Assembly: GCA_963770545.1 (NCBI GenBank)
Contig: CAVYQF010000031.1
Span: 62,001 to 126,000, forward strand
Length of the DNA: 64,000 bases
Direction: 5' to 3'
Source: RYN-230 sp963770545
GTDB lineage: Bacteria > Actinomycetota > Actinomycetes > Streptosporangiales > Streptosporangiaceae
Each line of letters starts with the position of its first letter. Position 1 is the stretch's first letter. Positions 32,146-41,473 of this stretch are shown one piece after another. The notes beneath the pieces were generated by a model, which saw only the letters and a list, made by a program, of their open reading frames with translations, was not told the DNA's origin and did no database searches. The translations under genes and the position numbers were made by a program.

Positions 32146-32853
32146 ATGTCACGGCGTGCAGTATCCGCGAACGGCAGGGCAGCGAACGGCGGCCAGGGCA
32201 TCCCGGAGGCCACCATCGCCCGCCTCCCCGTGTACCTGCGTGTCCTGTACGCCTTCGCGGAGCAGGACATCCCGACCGTGTCGAGCGAGGAACTCGCGGC
32301 CGCCGCCGGAGTTAACTCGGCCAAGCTCCGCAAAGACCTGTCGCACCTGGGGTCCTACGGCACGCGGGGCGTGGGATACGACGTGGAGTACCTCGTCTAT
32401 CAGGTATCCCGGGAACTGGGGCTCACCCAGGACTGGCCGGTAGTCATCGTCGGCGCCGGGAACCTGGGCCGCGCGCTCGCCAATTACGGCGGGTTCGCCT
32501 CGCGCGGGTTCCGCATCGCGGCCGTGCTGGACAGCGATCCAGAGGTGGTCGGGACCCAGATCTCCGGGCACGGCGTGCTGGATGTGGAGCAGATGGAACA
32601 GGTCGTGGCCCGGCACCGGGTATCCATCGGGGTTATCGCCACTCCCGCGGGCACCGCGCAGGCCGTCTGCGACCGCCTGGTCGCCACCGGTGTGACCAGC
32701 ATCCTCAACTTCGCGCCCGTGGTCCTCAATGTGCCCAATGGCGTAGACGTGCGTAAGGTCGACCTGTCCATCGAGTTGCAGATTCTCGCTTTCCACGCGC
32801 AGCGGAGGTCGGTGGTGCGCGTCCCGCAGGATGCCCAGGCGGTCGGCCGATGA
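32146..32853 (+). CDS. rex: Redox-sensing transcriptional repressor Rex
   Basis: The 235-residue protein has a winged helix at residues about 20-90 (R-L-P-V-Y-L-R-V-L, N-S-A-K-L-R-K-D-L-S-H-L-G, Y-G-T-R-G-V-G-Y). A Rossmann domain follows with the NAD(H) loop G-A-G-N-L-G-R-A-L. It represses respiratory and haem genes when NAD+ exceeds NADH. The stop overlaps the hemA start (ATGA, 32850-32853). Its operator lies upstream. Confidence 0.95.
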   Translation: MSRRAVSANGRAANGGQGIPEATIARLPVYLRVLYAFAEQDIPTVSSEELAAAAGVNSAKLRKDLSHLGSYGTRGVGYDVEYLVYQVSRELGLTQDWPVVIVGAGNLGRALANYGGFASRGFRIAAVLDSDPEVVGTQISGHGVLDVEQMEQVVARHRVSIGVIATPAGTAQAVCDRLVATGVTSILNFAPVVLNVPNGVDVRKVDLSIELQILAFHAQRRSVVRVPQDAQAVGR

Positions 32854-34298
32854 GCGTTCTCGTGGTCGGCCTGAGCCACAAGAGTGCCGCGCTCCCGGTC
32901 CTGGAGCGGGCGGTCGTCAGCGGTGACACGCTCAGCAAGCTGATCCGCGACGTATCGCAGGCCCCGAACGTGGGCGGCACGTTCGTGGTGTCGACCTGCA
33001 ACCGGGTGGAGGTCTACGCCGAGGTGGATAAGTTCCACGGCGGCGTGTCGTCCATCTGCGACCTGCTGGCCCGGCACTCCGCCATCCCGCTCGGCGAGCT
33101 GACCCCGAACCTGTACGTGCATTACGAGGACCGGGCCGTGCAGCACCTGCTCGCCGTGGCCTGCGGGCTGGAATCCATGGTGGTGGGCGAGAGCCAGATC
33201 CTCGGCCAGGTCCGGCAGGCCCTGTCCGTGGCCCGCGAGTACGGCACGCTCAGCCGTGGCCTCGGTGAACTGGGCACGCTCGCGCTGCGGACCGCGCGGC
33301 GCGCACACGCCGAGACCCGGATCGACCAGGCGGGGGCAAACCTGGTCAGCATCGGGATCGCGGTCGCGCACGGCAGGCTGACCGCGGGGTTCCCCACAGC
33401 GCAGGCGGAGGCCGGCCAGGTCCCCGCCGCCGATCTGTCCCGGCCGCTGGCCGGGCTGCGCGTGCTGGTCGTCGGGGCCGGCTCGATGAGCTCACTGGCT
33501 GCCACCACTGCGGCCCGGATGGGCGCGGCGCACATCGTGGTGGCCAATCGCACCGCCGACCGGGCCGGACGGCTCGCCGCGTCGGTCGGCGGCACCGTGG
33601 CCGACCTCGCCGACCTGGCCGGACCGGTGGCCCAGGCCGACCTGGTCATCTCCTGTACCGGTGCTACGGGCGTGGTGATCGGCGTGGACCTGGTGACCCA
33701 GGCCCTGGCCCGCCGGGACCAGCCCGGCCGTCCCCTGATCCTGCTGGACCTGGCCTTGCCGCGCGACGTCGATCCGGGCGTGGCCGGACTGCCCGGGGCC
33801 CAGCTGGTCGGCCTGGATACGCTGGGGGACCGGCCCGCCGGGCCTGCCGGCGAGCCGGAACTGGCCGGCCTGGCCACCCGTGACGCGGATGTCGACCAGG
33901 TCCGGGCGATCGTGGCCGAGGAGTTCGCGGCCCGCGTGTCGGCCGTGCACGCGGCCCGGGTCGCGCCCACCGTGGTCGCGCTGCGGACCAAGGCGGCCAA
34001 GGTGGTGGACGCCGAGCTGGCCCGGCTGGCCTGGCTGCCCGCCGACCACCGCACGCTGGACGAGGTGGAACGGGCCATGCGCCGGGTGGTGGAGAAATTG
34101 CTGCACGCCCCGACGGTGCGGGTCAAGGAGCTGGCCGGATCCCCGGGCGGCGACGCTTACGAGGACGCGCTGCGGGTGCTGTTCGATCTCGACCCCGCCG
34201 TCGTCGCCGCGGTCACGCTGGCCGACACCGATCCCGGTGCCGCCAGCACCAAGCCAGACAGTGCGTCTGGCAGCGCACGTCCTCAGGAGGACACGTGA
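32850..34298 (+). CDS. hemA: Glutamyl-tRNA reductase
   Basis: HemA makes glutamate-1-semialdehyde from glutamyl-tRNA, the first committed step of C5-pathway tetrapyrrole synthesis. The active-site cysteine is C50 in V-V-S-T-C-N-R. G-L-S-H-K-S-A, E-S-Q-I-L-G-Q-V-R and the NADPH loop V-G-A-G-S-M are present. The 482-residue length is normal. It ends with a GTGA overlap with hemC. Confidence 0.95.
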   Translation: MSVLVVGLSHKSAALPVLERAVVSGDTLSKLIRDVSQAPNVGGTFVVSTCNRVEVYAEVDKFHGGVSSICDLLARHSAIPLGELTPNLYVHYEDRAVQHLLAVACGLESMVVGESQILGQVRQALSVAREYGTLSRGLGELGTLALRTARRAHAETRIDQAGANLVSIGIAVAHGRLTAGFPTAQAEAGQVPAADLSRPLAGLRVLVVGAGSMSSLAATTAARMGAAHIVVANRTADRAGRLAASVGGTVADLADLAGPVAQADLVISCTGATGVVIGVDLVTQALARRDQPGRPLILLDLALPRDVDPGVAGLPGAQLVGLDTLGDRPAGPAGEPELAGLATRDADVDQVRAIVAEEFAARVSAVHAARVAPTVVALRTKAAKVVDAELARLAWLPADHRTLDEVERAMRRVVEKLLHAPTVRVKELAGSPGGDAYEDALRVLFDLDPAVVAAVTLADTDPGAASTKPDSASGSARPQEDT

Positions 34299-35239
34299 GC
34301 AGGCCGCCGCTGCGGCTCGGCACCCGCAAGAGCCCGATGGCCATGGCCCAGTCCGGCCAGGTGGCCCGGCTCATCACCGAGCGCACCGGGGTCAGCGTGG
34401 AACTGGTCGGTGTGACCACGTTCGGCGACGTGACCCGGGCCGACCTGGCCCAGATCGGCGGCACCGGCGTGTTCGCCAGCGCGCTGCGGGAAACCCTGCT
34501 GGCCGGCCAGGTTGACCTGGCGGTGCACTCACTCAAGGATCTCCCGGTGGCCCCCGCCCCAGGGCTGGTGCTGGCCGCGGTCCCGGCCCGGGAAGACCCG
34601 CGGGACGCGCTGGCCGCCCGGGACGGCGCCAAGTTCGCCGACCTGCCCCCGGGGGCCACCGTCGGTACCGGCTCGCCGCGCCGGGCGGCCCAGCTACGGC
34701 TCCTGCGCCCCGATATCCGGCCGGTGGCGGTCCGCGGCAACGCGGGCACCCGGCTGGGCAAGGTCGAAACGGGTGAGCTGGACGCGGTGCTGCTGGCCAG
34801 CGCCGGGCTGGCCCGGATCGGCCGGCTGGACGCGGTGACCCAGATCTTCGAGCCGGAAGAGATGCTGCCCGCGCCCGGACAGGGCGCGCTGGCGGTGGAA
34901 TGCCGGGCCGGCGACACTGACCTGGCCACCCTGCTGGCCCAGGTAGACGACCGGCTCAGCCGGGCTGCGGTGACCGCGGAACGGGCCGTGCTGGCCGGAT
35001 TGGCCGCCGGCTGCAGCGCGCCGGTGGGTGCGTATGCTGCGGGAACGGAGATACTGCAGCTGAGAGCGATTGTCGCGGCGCTGGACGGGGGGACGGCGTT
35101 GCGGGCCAGCGCGACCGCCCCCGCGGCCGAGGCTGGACGCCTCGGCCGTGACGTCGCCGCCGAGTTGCTGCGCCTCGGTGCGGCGGTATATGCGGCAGGG
35201 TCTTCGGAATACATCAGCAACGGGGACGATGCATTGTGA
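34295..35239 (+). CDS. hemC: Hydroxymethylbilane synthase (porphobilinogen deaminase)
   Basis: The 314-residue enzyme joins four porphobilinogens. C240 in A-A-G-C-S-A-P-V-G holds the dipyrromethane cofactor. D-L-A-V-H-S-L-K-D-L-P and V-R-G-N-A-G-T-R-L are conserved. GTG start and both ends overlap neighbours by four bases, so hemA, hemC and hemD are translationally coupled. Confidence 0.95.
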   Translation: MSRPPLRLGTRKSPMAMAQSGQVARLITERTGVSVELVGVTTFGDVTRADLAQIGGTGVFASALRETLLAGQVDLAVHSLKDLPVAPAPGLVLAAVPAREDPRDALAARDGAKFADLPPGATVGTGSPRRAAQLRLLRPDIRPVAVRGNAGTRLGKVETGELDAVLLASAGLARIGRLDAVTQIFEPEEMLPAPGQGALAVECRAGDTDLATLLAQVDDRLSRAAVTAERAVLAGLAAGCSAPVGAYAAGTEILQLRAIVAALDGGTALRASATAPAAEAGRLGRDVAAELLRLGAAVYAAGSSEYISNGDDAL

Positions 35240-36885
35240 GTGTGACTTCCACGACGAAGAAGGACGCGCCCGGCCAGTCCGACCAGGACGGTGCCGCAGC
35301 GGCGAAGCGGGCGGCCCAGCCTGGCCTGGCGGCTTTCGTGGGCACTGGGCCGGGCAGCGCGGAGCTGCTCACGGTGCGCGCTGCCGGCCTGCTGAGCCGC
35401 GCCGATCTGGTGTTCGCCACCGCTGAGGTGGCAGACCGGGTGCGGCATCTGCTACCCGCCGGGGTGCAGGTCCGCGACCAGTCCCAGCTGGACGCCGATC
35501 CGCGGCTGCTGGTCAAGGCGGTGAAGGCCGGCCAGCTGGCGGTGGCGGCCTACGACGGCGATCCGCTCTTGTTCGGGTCGGCCGCCGGAGGTGCCGCCGC
35601 GTGTGCCAAGGCCCGGGTCCGGTTCGAGATCGTGCCGGGCATGCCCGCCGCCACCGCGGTGCCCGCCTATGCGGGCATCCCGCTGACGTCTGAGTCGGGC
35701 GGGGATATCCGCATCGTTCATGCCGCCGAGGTCAGCCGCCTGTCCGCGGAGCCCCAGCCGCCCCGCAGCCTGGTCATCCTGGGCGTGGAGGGCGGGCCGG
35801 CGGATCTGGCCAAGATGCTCGTGGCTGCGGGCTGGCCAGAGCGCACCCCGTTCACCATCACCTGGAACGGGACCACGACCGAGCAGCTGACCATCCGCTG
35901 CGCGCTGGGGTCGGTGTCCGCGGACCTCAAGGCGGCCGGGGTCAGCCTGCTCACCGAGACCGGGCCCGCGGTCGGCGTGGTGGGCGAGGCGGCGGGCACG
36001 CAGCCGGAACTGTCCTGGTTCGAGACCAAGCCGCTGTTCGGCTGGCGGGTCCTGGTCCCCCGGACTAAGGACCAGGCCGGCTCGGTCTCCGAACGCCTGC
36101 GCGCCTACGGCGCGGTGCCGGAGGAGGTGCCGACCATCGCGGTCGAGCCGCCCCGCACCCCGCAGCAGATGGAGCGCGCGGTCAAGGGCCTGGTCACCGG
36201 GCGGTACCAGTGGGTCGCCTTTACCTCGGTCAACGCGGTCCGTGCGGTCCGCGAGAAACTGGAGGAATACGGGCTGGACGCGCGAGCCTTCGCGGGGGTG
36301 AAAGTCGCCGCGGTCGGCGAGCAGACCGGGCGGGCGCTGCTCGACTTCGGCATCAAGCCCGACCTGGTGCCCGAGGGTGAGCAGTCGGGTGAGGGTCTCG
36401 CCGCGGCCTGGCAGCCCTACGACAGCGTGCTCGACCCCATCAACCGGGTCCTGCTGCCGCGGGCCGATATCGCCACCGAGTCGCTGGTCGCCCGGCTTAA
36501 CGAGCTGGGCTGGGAGACAGAGGACGTCACCGCGTACCGGACGGTGCGCGCGGCGCCGCCGCCCGCGCCGATCCGCGAGGCGATCAAGGGGGGCGGGTTC
36601 GACGCCGTGCTGTTCACCTCGTCCTCGACCGTGCGGAACCTGATCGGCATCGCCGGCAAGCCGCACGCGGTGACCGTGATCGCGGTGATCGGCCCGCAGA
36701 CCGCCAAGACCGCCGCGGAGTTCGGCCTCCGGGTCGACGTGAAGGCGCCCAAGCCCTCGGCTACCGGCCTGGTCGACGCCCTGGCCGAGTACGCCGCCGG
36801 GGTTCGGGAGGCGGCCATCGCGGCCGGGGAACCGGTACGCAAGCCCAGTGAGCGCCGCCGGGGTGCGCGGCGGCGCCTCCGCTAG
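35236..36885 (+). CDS. hemD: Bifunctional uroporphyrinogen-III C-methyltransferase-like/uroporphyrinogen-III synthase
   Basis: Residues about 30-260 resemble a precorrin methyltransferase (V-G-T-G-P-G-S-A-E-L-L-T-V-R-A, Y-D-G-D-P-L-L-F-G-S). Residues about 268-525 are HemD, the synthase that closes and inverts ring D (T-K-D-Q-A-G-S, V-A-F-T-S-V-N-A-V-R, L-P-R-A-D-I-A, F-T-S-S-S-T-V). This fused architecture is usual in actinomycetes. Whether the methyltransferase half is active, which would feed sirohaem, cannot be judged. The tail is very basic (R-R-R-G-A-R-R-R). Confidence 0.92.
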   Translation: MSVTSTTKKDAPGQSDQDGAAAAKRAAQPGLAAFVGTGPGSAELLTVRAAGLLSRADLVFATAEVADRVRHLLPAGVQVRDQSQLDADPRLLVKAVKAGQLAVAAYDGDPLLFGSAAGGAAACAKARVRFEIVPGMPAATAVPAYAGIPLTSESGGDIRIVHAAEVSRLSAEPQPPRSLVILGVEGGPADLAKMLVAAGWPERTPFTITWNGTTTEQLTIRCALGSVSADLKAAGVSLLTETGPAVGVVGEAAGTQPELSWFETKPLFGWRVLVPRTKDQAGSVSERLRAYGAVPEEVPTIAVEPPRTPQQMERAVKGLVTGRYQWVAFTSVNAVRAVREKLEEYGLDARAFAGVKVAAVGEQTGRALLDFGIKPDLVPEGEQSGEGLAAAWQPYDSVLDPINRVLLPRADIATESLVARLNELGWETEDVTAYRTVRAAPPPAPIREAIKGGGFDAVLFTSSSTVRNLIGIAGKPHAVTVIAVIGPQTAKTAAEFGLRVDVKAPKPSATGLVDALAEYAAGVREAAIAAGEPVRKPSERRRGARRRLR

Positions 36886-36903
36886 GACGAGACAGGAGAA
36901 CCG

Positions 36904-37914
36904 GTGACGGCTGAATTCCCCCCCGCGCAGTTCCTCACCGCGCAGTTCCCTCAGGCCCGGCCACGCCGGCTGCGCCGGACCGCGGCGCTGCGCAGGCTGG
37001 TCGCAGAGACCAGCGTCCGGCCCGCGGACCTGCTGCTGCCGATGTTCATCAAGGAGGGGATCAGCGAGCCCCAGCCGGTGGTCTCCATGCCCGGCGTGGT
37101 CCAGCACACCCGGGACAGCCTGCGCAAGGCCGCGGCCGAGGCAGTGGACGCCGGCGTGGGCGGGCTGGTCCTGTTCGGAGTGCCGGCGGTGAAGGATGCC
37201 CGGGGCTCGGCGGCCGACGACCCGGATGGGATCCTCGCGGTCGCGCTTGGTGATCTGGCCGCCGAGGTGGGCGACGCCACCGTACTCGTGGCGGACCTGT
37301 GCCTGGACGAGTACACCGATCATGGCCACTGCGGGATGCTGACCGGCTCCGGTGACGTGGACAACGATGCGACGCTCGAGCGGTACGGCTCCATCGCGGT
37401 CGCTCAGGCGGCGGCGGGCGCGCACGTGGTAGCGCCGAGCGGGATGATGGACGGCCAGGTCGGCGCGATCCGGGCGGCCCTTGACGCTGGCGGGTACCCG
37501 GACGTGGCGATCTGCGCGTACTCGGCCAAGTTCGCCTCGGCTTTCTACGGGCCGTTCCGGGACGCCGCCGAGTGCGCCCCGCAGTTCGGTGACCGGGCCT
37601 CCTACCAGCAGGACGCGCGGTCCGGCGACGCGCTCCGCGAGGTGGCCCTCGACCTGGCCGAGGGCGCCGACATCGTGATGGTCAAGCCGGCCCTGGCCTA
37701 CCTGGATGTCATCAGCCAGGTGGCCGCGGTCTCTCCGGTGCCGGTGGCGGCTTACCAGGTCAGCGGGGAGTACGCGATGGTCGAGGCGGCCGCGGCCCGG
37801 GGCTGGCTGGACCGCGACCGGGTCATCGACGAGACGGTGACCGCGATCCGCCGGGCGGGGGCGAGCATCATCCTGACCTACTGGGCCGCCGAACTCGCCC
37901 GGAGGCTGGCCTGA
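36904..37914 (+). CDS. hemB: Delta-aminolevulinic acid dehydratase (porphobilinogen synthase)
   Basis: HemB condenses two ALA molecules. The Schiff-base lysines are K209 (Y-S-A-K-F-A-S-A-F-Y) and K261 (V-M-V-K-P-A-L-A-Y). The metal loop reads C133-L-D135-E-Y-T-D-H-G-H-C143-G, so the middle cysteine of the zinc-type triad is Asp. The 336-residue length is normal. It starts 19 bp after hemD at GTG 36904. Confidence 0.95.
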   Translation: MTAEFPPAQFLTAQFPQARPRRLRRTAALRRLVAETSVRPADLLLPMFIKEGISEPQPVVSMPGVVQHTRDSLRKAAAEAVDAGVGGLVLFGVPAVKDARGSAADDPDGILAVALGDLAAEVGDATVLVADLCLDEYTDHGHCGMLTGSGDVDNDATLERYGSIAVAQAAAGAHVVAPSGMMDGQVGAIRAALDAGGYPDVAICAYSAKFASAFYGPFRDAAECAPQFGDRASYQQDARSGDALREVALDLAEGADIVMVKPALAYLDVISQVAAVSPVPVAAYQVSGEYAMVEAAAARGWLDRDRVIDETVTAIRRAGASIILTYWAAELARRLA

Positions 37915-38095
37915 GGACCTGAGTGTCCTGAGCCGGATGAGCACCGGGGGGTTTTCGTTAGGGAAGGGAAGTGCGTCCGGCAACATGTCGGCATCTGACC
38001 GACCGGTATCCTGCGCGCAGAGCACTCGACCCGTCATCATCTGTAAGGAGAGCATGCCTCGGCCTGAGGGCAACGCTGTGGAGTTGGAGCACTGA

Positions 38096-38761
38096 ATGGT
38101 CGCACCCGTGCTACGCCGGAGCCGGCGCCGGGAGAGCGGGCGGCTGGCCGCCGCGGCCGTCGCCTACGCAGCGCTGGGCTGGCCGGTAGCCCTGGGTGCG
38201 TACCCGCGGGGCAACGCGCGCAGCGCGGGCCGGGCCTGCTCCTGCGACCGGGTCGGCTGCCCGGCCCCGGCGGCGCATCCCATGTCGCCGGCCTGGCAGA
38301 TCCAGGCCACCAGCGATCCGGGCCAGGCCCGGGAACGGTGGGCGCACCAACCCGAGGCGAACGTGATCCTGCCCACCGGGCGGGTCTTCGACGTGCTCGA
38401 CGTGCCGGCCGCCGCAGGCCTGGCTGCCCTGGCCATGATGCAGGAGGCCGGGGTGGAGACCGGGCCGGTCGCGGTGGGCAGCGGCCGCACCCAGTTCTTC
38501 GTGGCGACCCGCGGCGCGCCCGACGACGAGGACGAGTGGTGGTCCTGTCACCTGGATTGCGCTCCTGAGGACGTGCAGGAGGTGGTCAGCCTGCGCTGGC
38601 ACTGCCGGAACAGTTACGTGCTGGCCCCGCCGTCCCGAGACGGCGTCGGCCCGGCCGGGCGCTGGCTACGGACGCCCGATGAGCAGGGCGGCCAGCCGCT
38701 GCCCGATGCCGTGCGGCTGCTCGAGATCCTGGCGGACGCGTGCGATGAGGAGATTAGGTGA
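38096..38761 (+). CDS. Primase-polymerase-like (prim-pol) domain protein, probably inactive
   Basis: The 221-residue protein resembles the bifunctional primase/polymerase N-terminal domain: A-V-A-Y-A-A-L-G-W-P-V, H-P, W, N-V-I-L-P-T-G-R-V-F-D-V-L-D, then a G-S-G-R-T-Q-F-F-V strand. The canonical D-x-D is D-V-L-D, and the expected histidine strand has Thr-Gln instead. It also has a C-S-C-D-x5-C cluster. Its stop overlaps the hemL start (GTGA), an arrangement I recall from Streptomyces haem loci. It may have been recruited as a nucleotide-binding regulator; function is unknown. Confidence 0.75.
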   Translation: MVAPVLRRSRRRESGRLAAAAVAYAALGWPVALGAYPRGNARSAGRACSCDRVGCPAPAAHPMSPAWQIQATSDPGQARERWAHQPEANVILPTGRVFDVLDVPAAAGLAALAMMQEAGVETGPVAVGSGRTQFFVATRGAPDDEDEWWSCHLDCAPEDVQEVVSLRWHCRNSYVLAPPSRDGVGPAGRWLRTPDEQGGQPLPDAVRLLEILADACDEEIR

Positions 38762-40056
38762 GTGGACCCGGCCGATCCGGTGAGCTGTTCAGCCGCGCCA
38801 GCGCGGTTATCCCGGGCGGGGTGAACTCGCCGGTCCGGGCGTTCGGGGCGGTCGGCGGGGTGCCGGTGTTCATGGACTCCGGCCGCGGTCCGTACCTTAC
38901 CGACGCCGATGGCCGGAGCTATGTGGACCTGGTCTGCTCCTGGGGGCCGATGATCCTCGGGCACGCCTACCCCGCGGTGACCGAGGCGGTGACGGCCGCA
39001 GCGGCCAAGGGCACCTCGTTCGGTACCGCCACCGCGGGTGAGGTGGTGCTGGCCGAGGAGATCGTGGCCCGCGCGCCGGTGGAAAAGGTCCGGCTGGTGA
39101 ACTCGGGTACCGAGGCCACCATGAGCGCGGTCCGGCTGGCCCGGGCCTTCACCGGGCGCCGGGTCGTGGTGAAGTTCGCCGGCTGTTACCACGGGCATGT
39201 GGACTCACTGCTCGCCGCCGCGGGCTCGGGGGTGGCCACGTTCGGGCTGCCCGACTCGCCCGGCGTGACCGGCGCGGCCGCCGGTGACACCCTGGTCCTG
39301 CCCTATAACGACGCGCTCGCGGTCCGGCAGGCTTTCGTGGACCACGGGCCGCGGATCGCCTGCGTGATTACCGAGGCCTGCCCGGCCAACATGGGCGTGG
39401 TACCGCCGGTCGGCGGGTTCAACGAGCTGCTGGCCGGGTTGTGCCGGGATAACGGCGCGCTGCTCATCATGGACGAGGTGCTCACCGGCTTCCGGGTCAC
39501 CGCCTCCGGCTGGTTCGGGCTGGAGGGCGTGGCCGGGGACCTGACCACATTCGGCAAGGTGATGGGCGGCGGATTGCCGGCCGCCGCGTTCGGCGGCCGG
39601 GCCGAGATCATGGACCGGCTGGCCCCGGCCGGCCCGGTCTACCAGGCCGGCACCTTGTCCGGTAACCCGCTGGCCACGGCGGCCGGGCTGGCCACCCTGC
39701 GGGCCTGCACGCCCGAGGTGTACGCGCGGGTGGACGAGACCGCCGCCGTCATCGCCAAGCTGGCCAGCGACACACTGTCGGCCGCGGGGGTCCCGTTCCG
39801 GCTGCAGCATGCGGGCAGCCTGTTCTCCGTGTTCGTCGGCGCCGAGCAGCCGATCCGCGACTTCACCGAGGCCCGGAGCCAGTCCGTGCCCGCCTACGCC
39901 GCCTTCTTCCACGCGATGCTGGAAGGGGGCGTCTACCTGCCGCCGTCGCCGTTCGAGGCGTGGTTCGTGTCCGCCGCGCACGACGGCGAGGCCGTGGAGC
40001 GGATTGCTGCCGCCCTGCCCGCGGCGGCCCGCGCGGCCGCCGTGACCTTGAGCTGA
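38758..40056 (+). CDS. hemL: Glutamate-1-semialdehyde 2,1-aminomutase
   Basis: The PLP enzyme converts glutamate-1-semialdehyde into 5-aminolevulinate, completing the C5 route begun by HemA. The Schiff-base lysine is K267 in T-T-F-G-K-V-M-G-G-G. V-P-G/S-P-V-R-A-F-G, S-G-T-E-A-T-M, Y-H-G-H and M-D-E-V-L-T-G-F-R are present. The 432-residue length is normal. It is separated from hemB only by the prim-pol-like gene. Confidence 0.95.
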   Translation: MSGPGRSGELFSRASAVIPGGVNSPVRAFGAVGGVPVFMDSGRGPYLTDADGRSYVDLVCSWGPMILGHAYPAVTEAVTAAAAKGTSFGTATAGEVVLAEEIVARAPVEKVRLVNSGTEATMSAVRLARAFTGRRVVVKFAGCYHGHVDSLLAAAGSGVATFGLPDSPGVTGAAAGDTLVLPYNDALAVRQAFVDHGPRIACVITEACPANMGVVPPVGGFNELLAGLCRDNGALLIMDEVLTGFRVTASGWFGLEGVAGDLTTFGKVMGGGLPAAAFGGRAEIMDRLAPAGPVYQAGTLSGNPLATAAGLATLRACTPEVYARVDETAAVIAKLASDTLSAAGVPFRLQHAGSLFSVFVGAEQPIRDFTEARSQSVPAYAAFFHAMLEGGVYLPPSPFEAWFVSAAHDGEAVERIAAALPAAARAAAVTLS

Positions 40057-40200
40057 CCCGGCGCGCCCGCACCCCACCCCACCGGCATCACCACTCACAT
40101 TGATCATTGGTTCGGCGACTCTTCCTACGGACCGTGCGTTATGGCGGGTGATTCGTCCGGTTTGGGCGCACCATGCGTAGGAAAAGACGCCCGGGGCCAC

Positions 40201-40290
40201 GGGCGGTCCCGGGTCCAGGGGCGGTCCCGGGTCCAGGGGGGGGTCCCGGGTCCAGGGGCGGTCCCGGGTCCACGGGCGGTCCCGGGCTCA
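40201..40290. repeat. Five imperfect 18-bp tandem repeats between hemL and the EamA gene
   Basis: The unit GGGCGGTCCCGGGTCCAG occurs about five times (periods 18-19 bp) and runs into the last codons of the minus-strand transporter. Each unit contains the CCCGGG core, so clustered hairpins are possible and could serve as a bidirectional transcription barrier. Confidence 0.85.
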
Positions 40291-41184
40291 GCCGGCGGCG
40301 ATGCAGATGATGCCGGCGGCGATCGCGGCCGCCGCGGTGAGGCGGCGGCCCAGGCTGCCCTCGCCGAGCAGCCTGCGGCCGAGCAGCACCCCGACCAGCA
40401 CGCTCACCTCGCGGGCCGGGGCGACCGCGCTGACCGCGGTGAAACTCATCGCGATCAGCACCAGGATGTAGGCCAGCGGCGACAGCGCCGCCGCGCCGGC
40501 CACCTGGCGGCGGTAGCCGCGCCAGATCCGCGTGGTCCGGTCCCGCTGGCGCAGCGCGGAGGGGGCCAGGACCAGGGCCATCACCGGGAGCGAGGCGTAG
40601 CCCTGGACGAGCGGCGGCACCTTGAGCGTGCTCACCGCGTACTTGTCCCAGAGCGTGTAGGACGCGATGAACGTGCCGGTCACCAGTGCGAAGACGATCG
40701 CCCGGGAGAACCGCGGGCTCGCCGGGGCTTCCGGCCGCGCCGGAGCGGGGGAGTCGCCGCGGCCTGGTGCGCCCAGCACCAGCACGCCGAGCACGACCAG
40801 GACGATCCCGGCGACCCCGGCCGGGCCCGGCCGTTCGCCGAGCAAGGCGATCCCGGCCAGGGCGGCCAGGAGTGCGCCGCTCCCACGGCCCAGCGGGTAG
40901 ACCAGGGACAGGTCGCCGAGCCGGTAACCAGCCTGCAAGAACAGGAAGTAACCCACCTGGAGCAACCCGGTGCCGGTCATGAACACCCAGTCCAGGGGGG
41001 TGAGGTGCGGTGGGCTGAGCAGCACGCTCACCGCGACCACCGGGGCGTACAGCCCCGTCGCGGTCAGCGACATAAGCCAGACGAAAGAGGAGGCGCCCCC
41101 TGCCGAGGCTTGCTTGCTGAACAGGTTCCAGGTGGCGTGGGCGACGGCGGCGACGAGGATGAGGAGGAGGGCGGTGGCGCTCAC
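40288..41184 (-). CDS. EamA-family (DMT) transporter
   Basis: Ten hydrophobic helices in two EamA repeats are visible (A-L-L-L-I-L-V-A-A-V-A-H-A-T-W-N-L-F-S-K at the start; P-L-A-Y-I-L-V-L-I-A-M-S-F-T in the second). GTG 41184 is chosen over the longer frame to 41388 because GGAG lies 8 nt upstream and the EamA domain begins right there. The product has 298 residues, normal for the family. Substrate is unknown; these proteins export metabolites or amino acids. Confidence 0.85.
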   Translation of the reverse strand: MSATALLLILVAAVAHATWNLFSKQASAGGASSFVWLMSLTATGLYAPVVAVSVLLSPPHLTPLDWVFMTGTGLLQVGYFLFLQAGYRLGDLSLVYPLGRGSGALLAALAGIALLGERPGPAGVAGIVLVVLGVLVLGAPGRGDSPAPARPEAPASPRFSRAIVFALVTGTFIASYTLWDKYAVSTLKVPPLVQGYASLPVMALVLAPSALRQRDRTTRIWRGYRRQVAGAAALSPLAYILVLIAMSFTAVSAVAPAREVSVLVGVLLGRRLLGEGSLGRRLTAAAAIAAGIICIAAG

Positions 41185-41473
41185 TGGATCAACTCCAGGT
41201 CCGGGCCCTGGGAACCGGCTGACGGTTCCCCGGGCATGGCTACTGAGAGCCCTCGAGGTTTCTTTCCCGTCAGGTGTGGGTGCCGGAGGCACCTGGCGCC
41301 GCTCGGTCCAGCCCGCCTCGTCCTGATTGTGGGGGGCCGGTGTGTCCTCACCGGCGCGGACGAAGCGCGGAACCCTAGGCGCAGCCACGAGCTAGCGGGA
41401 GTTTACCCGCTGTTCACCTGCCCCGGTGCCCGCGCCGGGATCAGCGCAGATGTCCCGGTAGGCTGTGGCCGCC

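Noticed and set aside
35452..38073. 873-codon minus-strand frame
   Set aside because: Antisense to hemD and hemB, whose proteins are fully conserved; the minus-strand product is Arg/Gly/His-rich without motifs.
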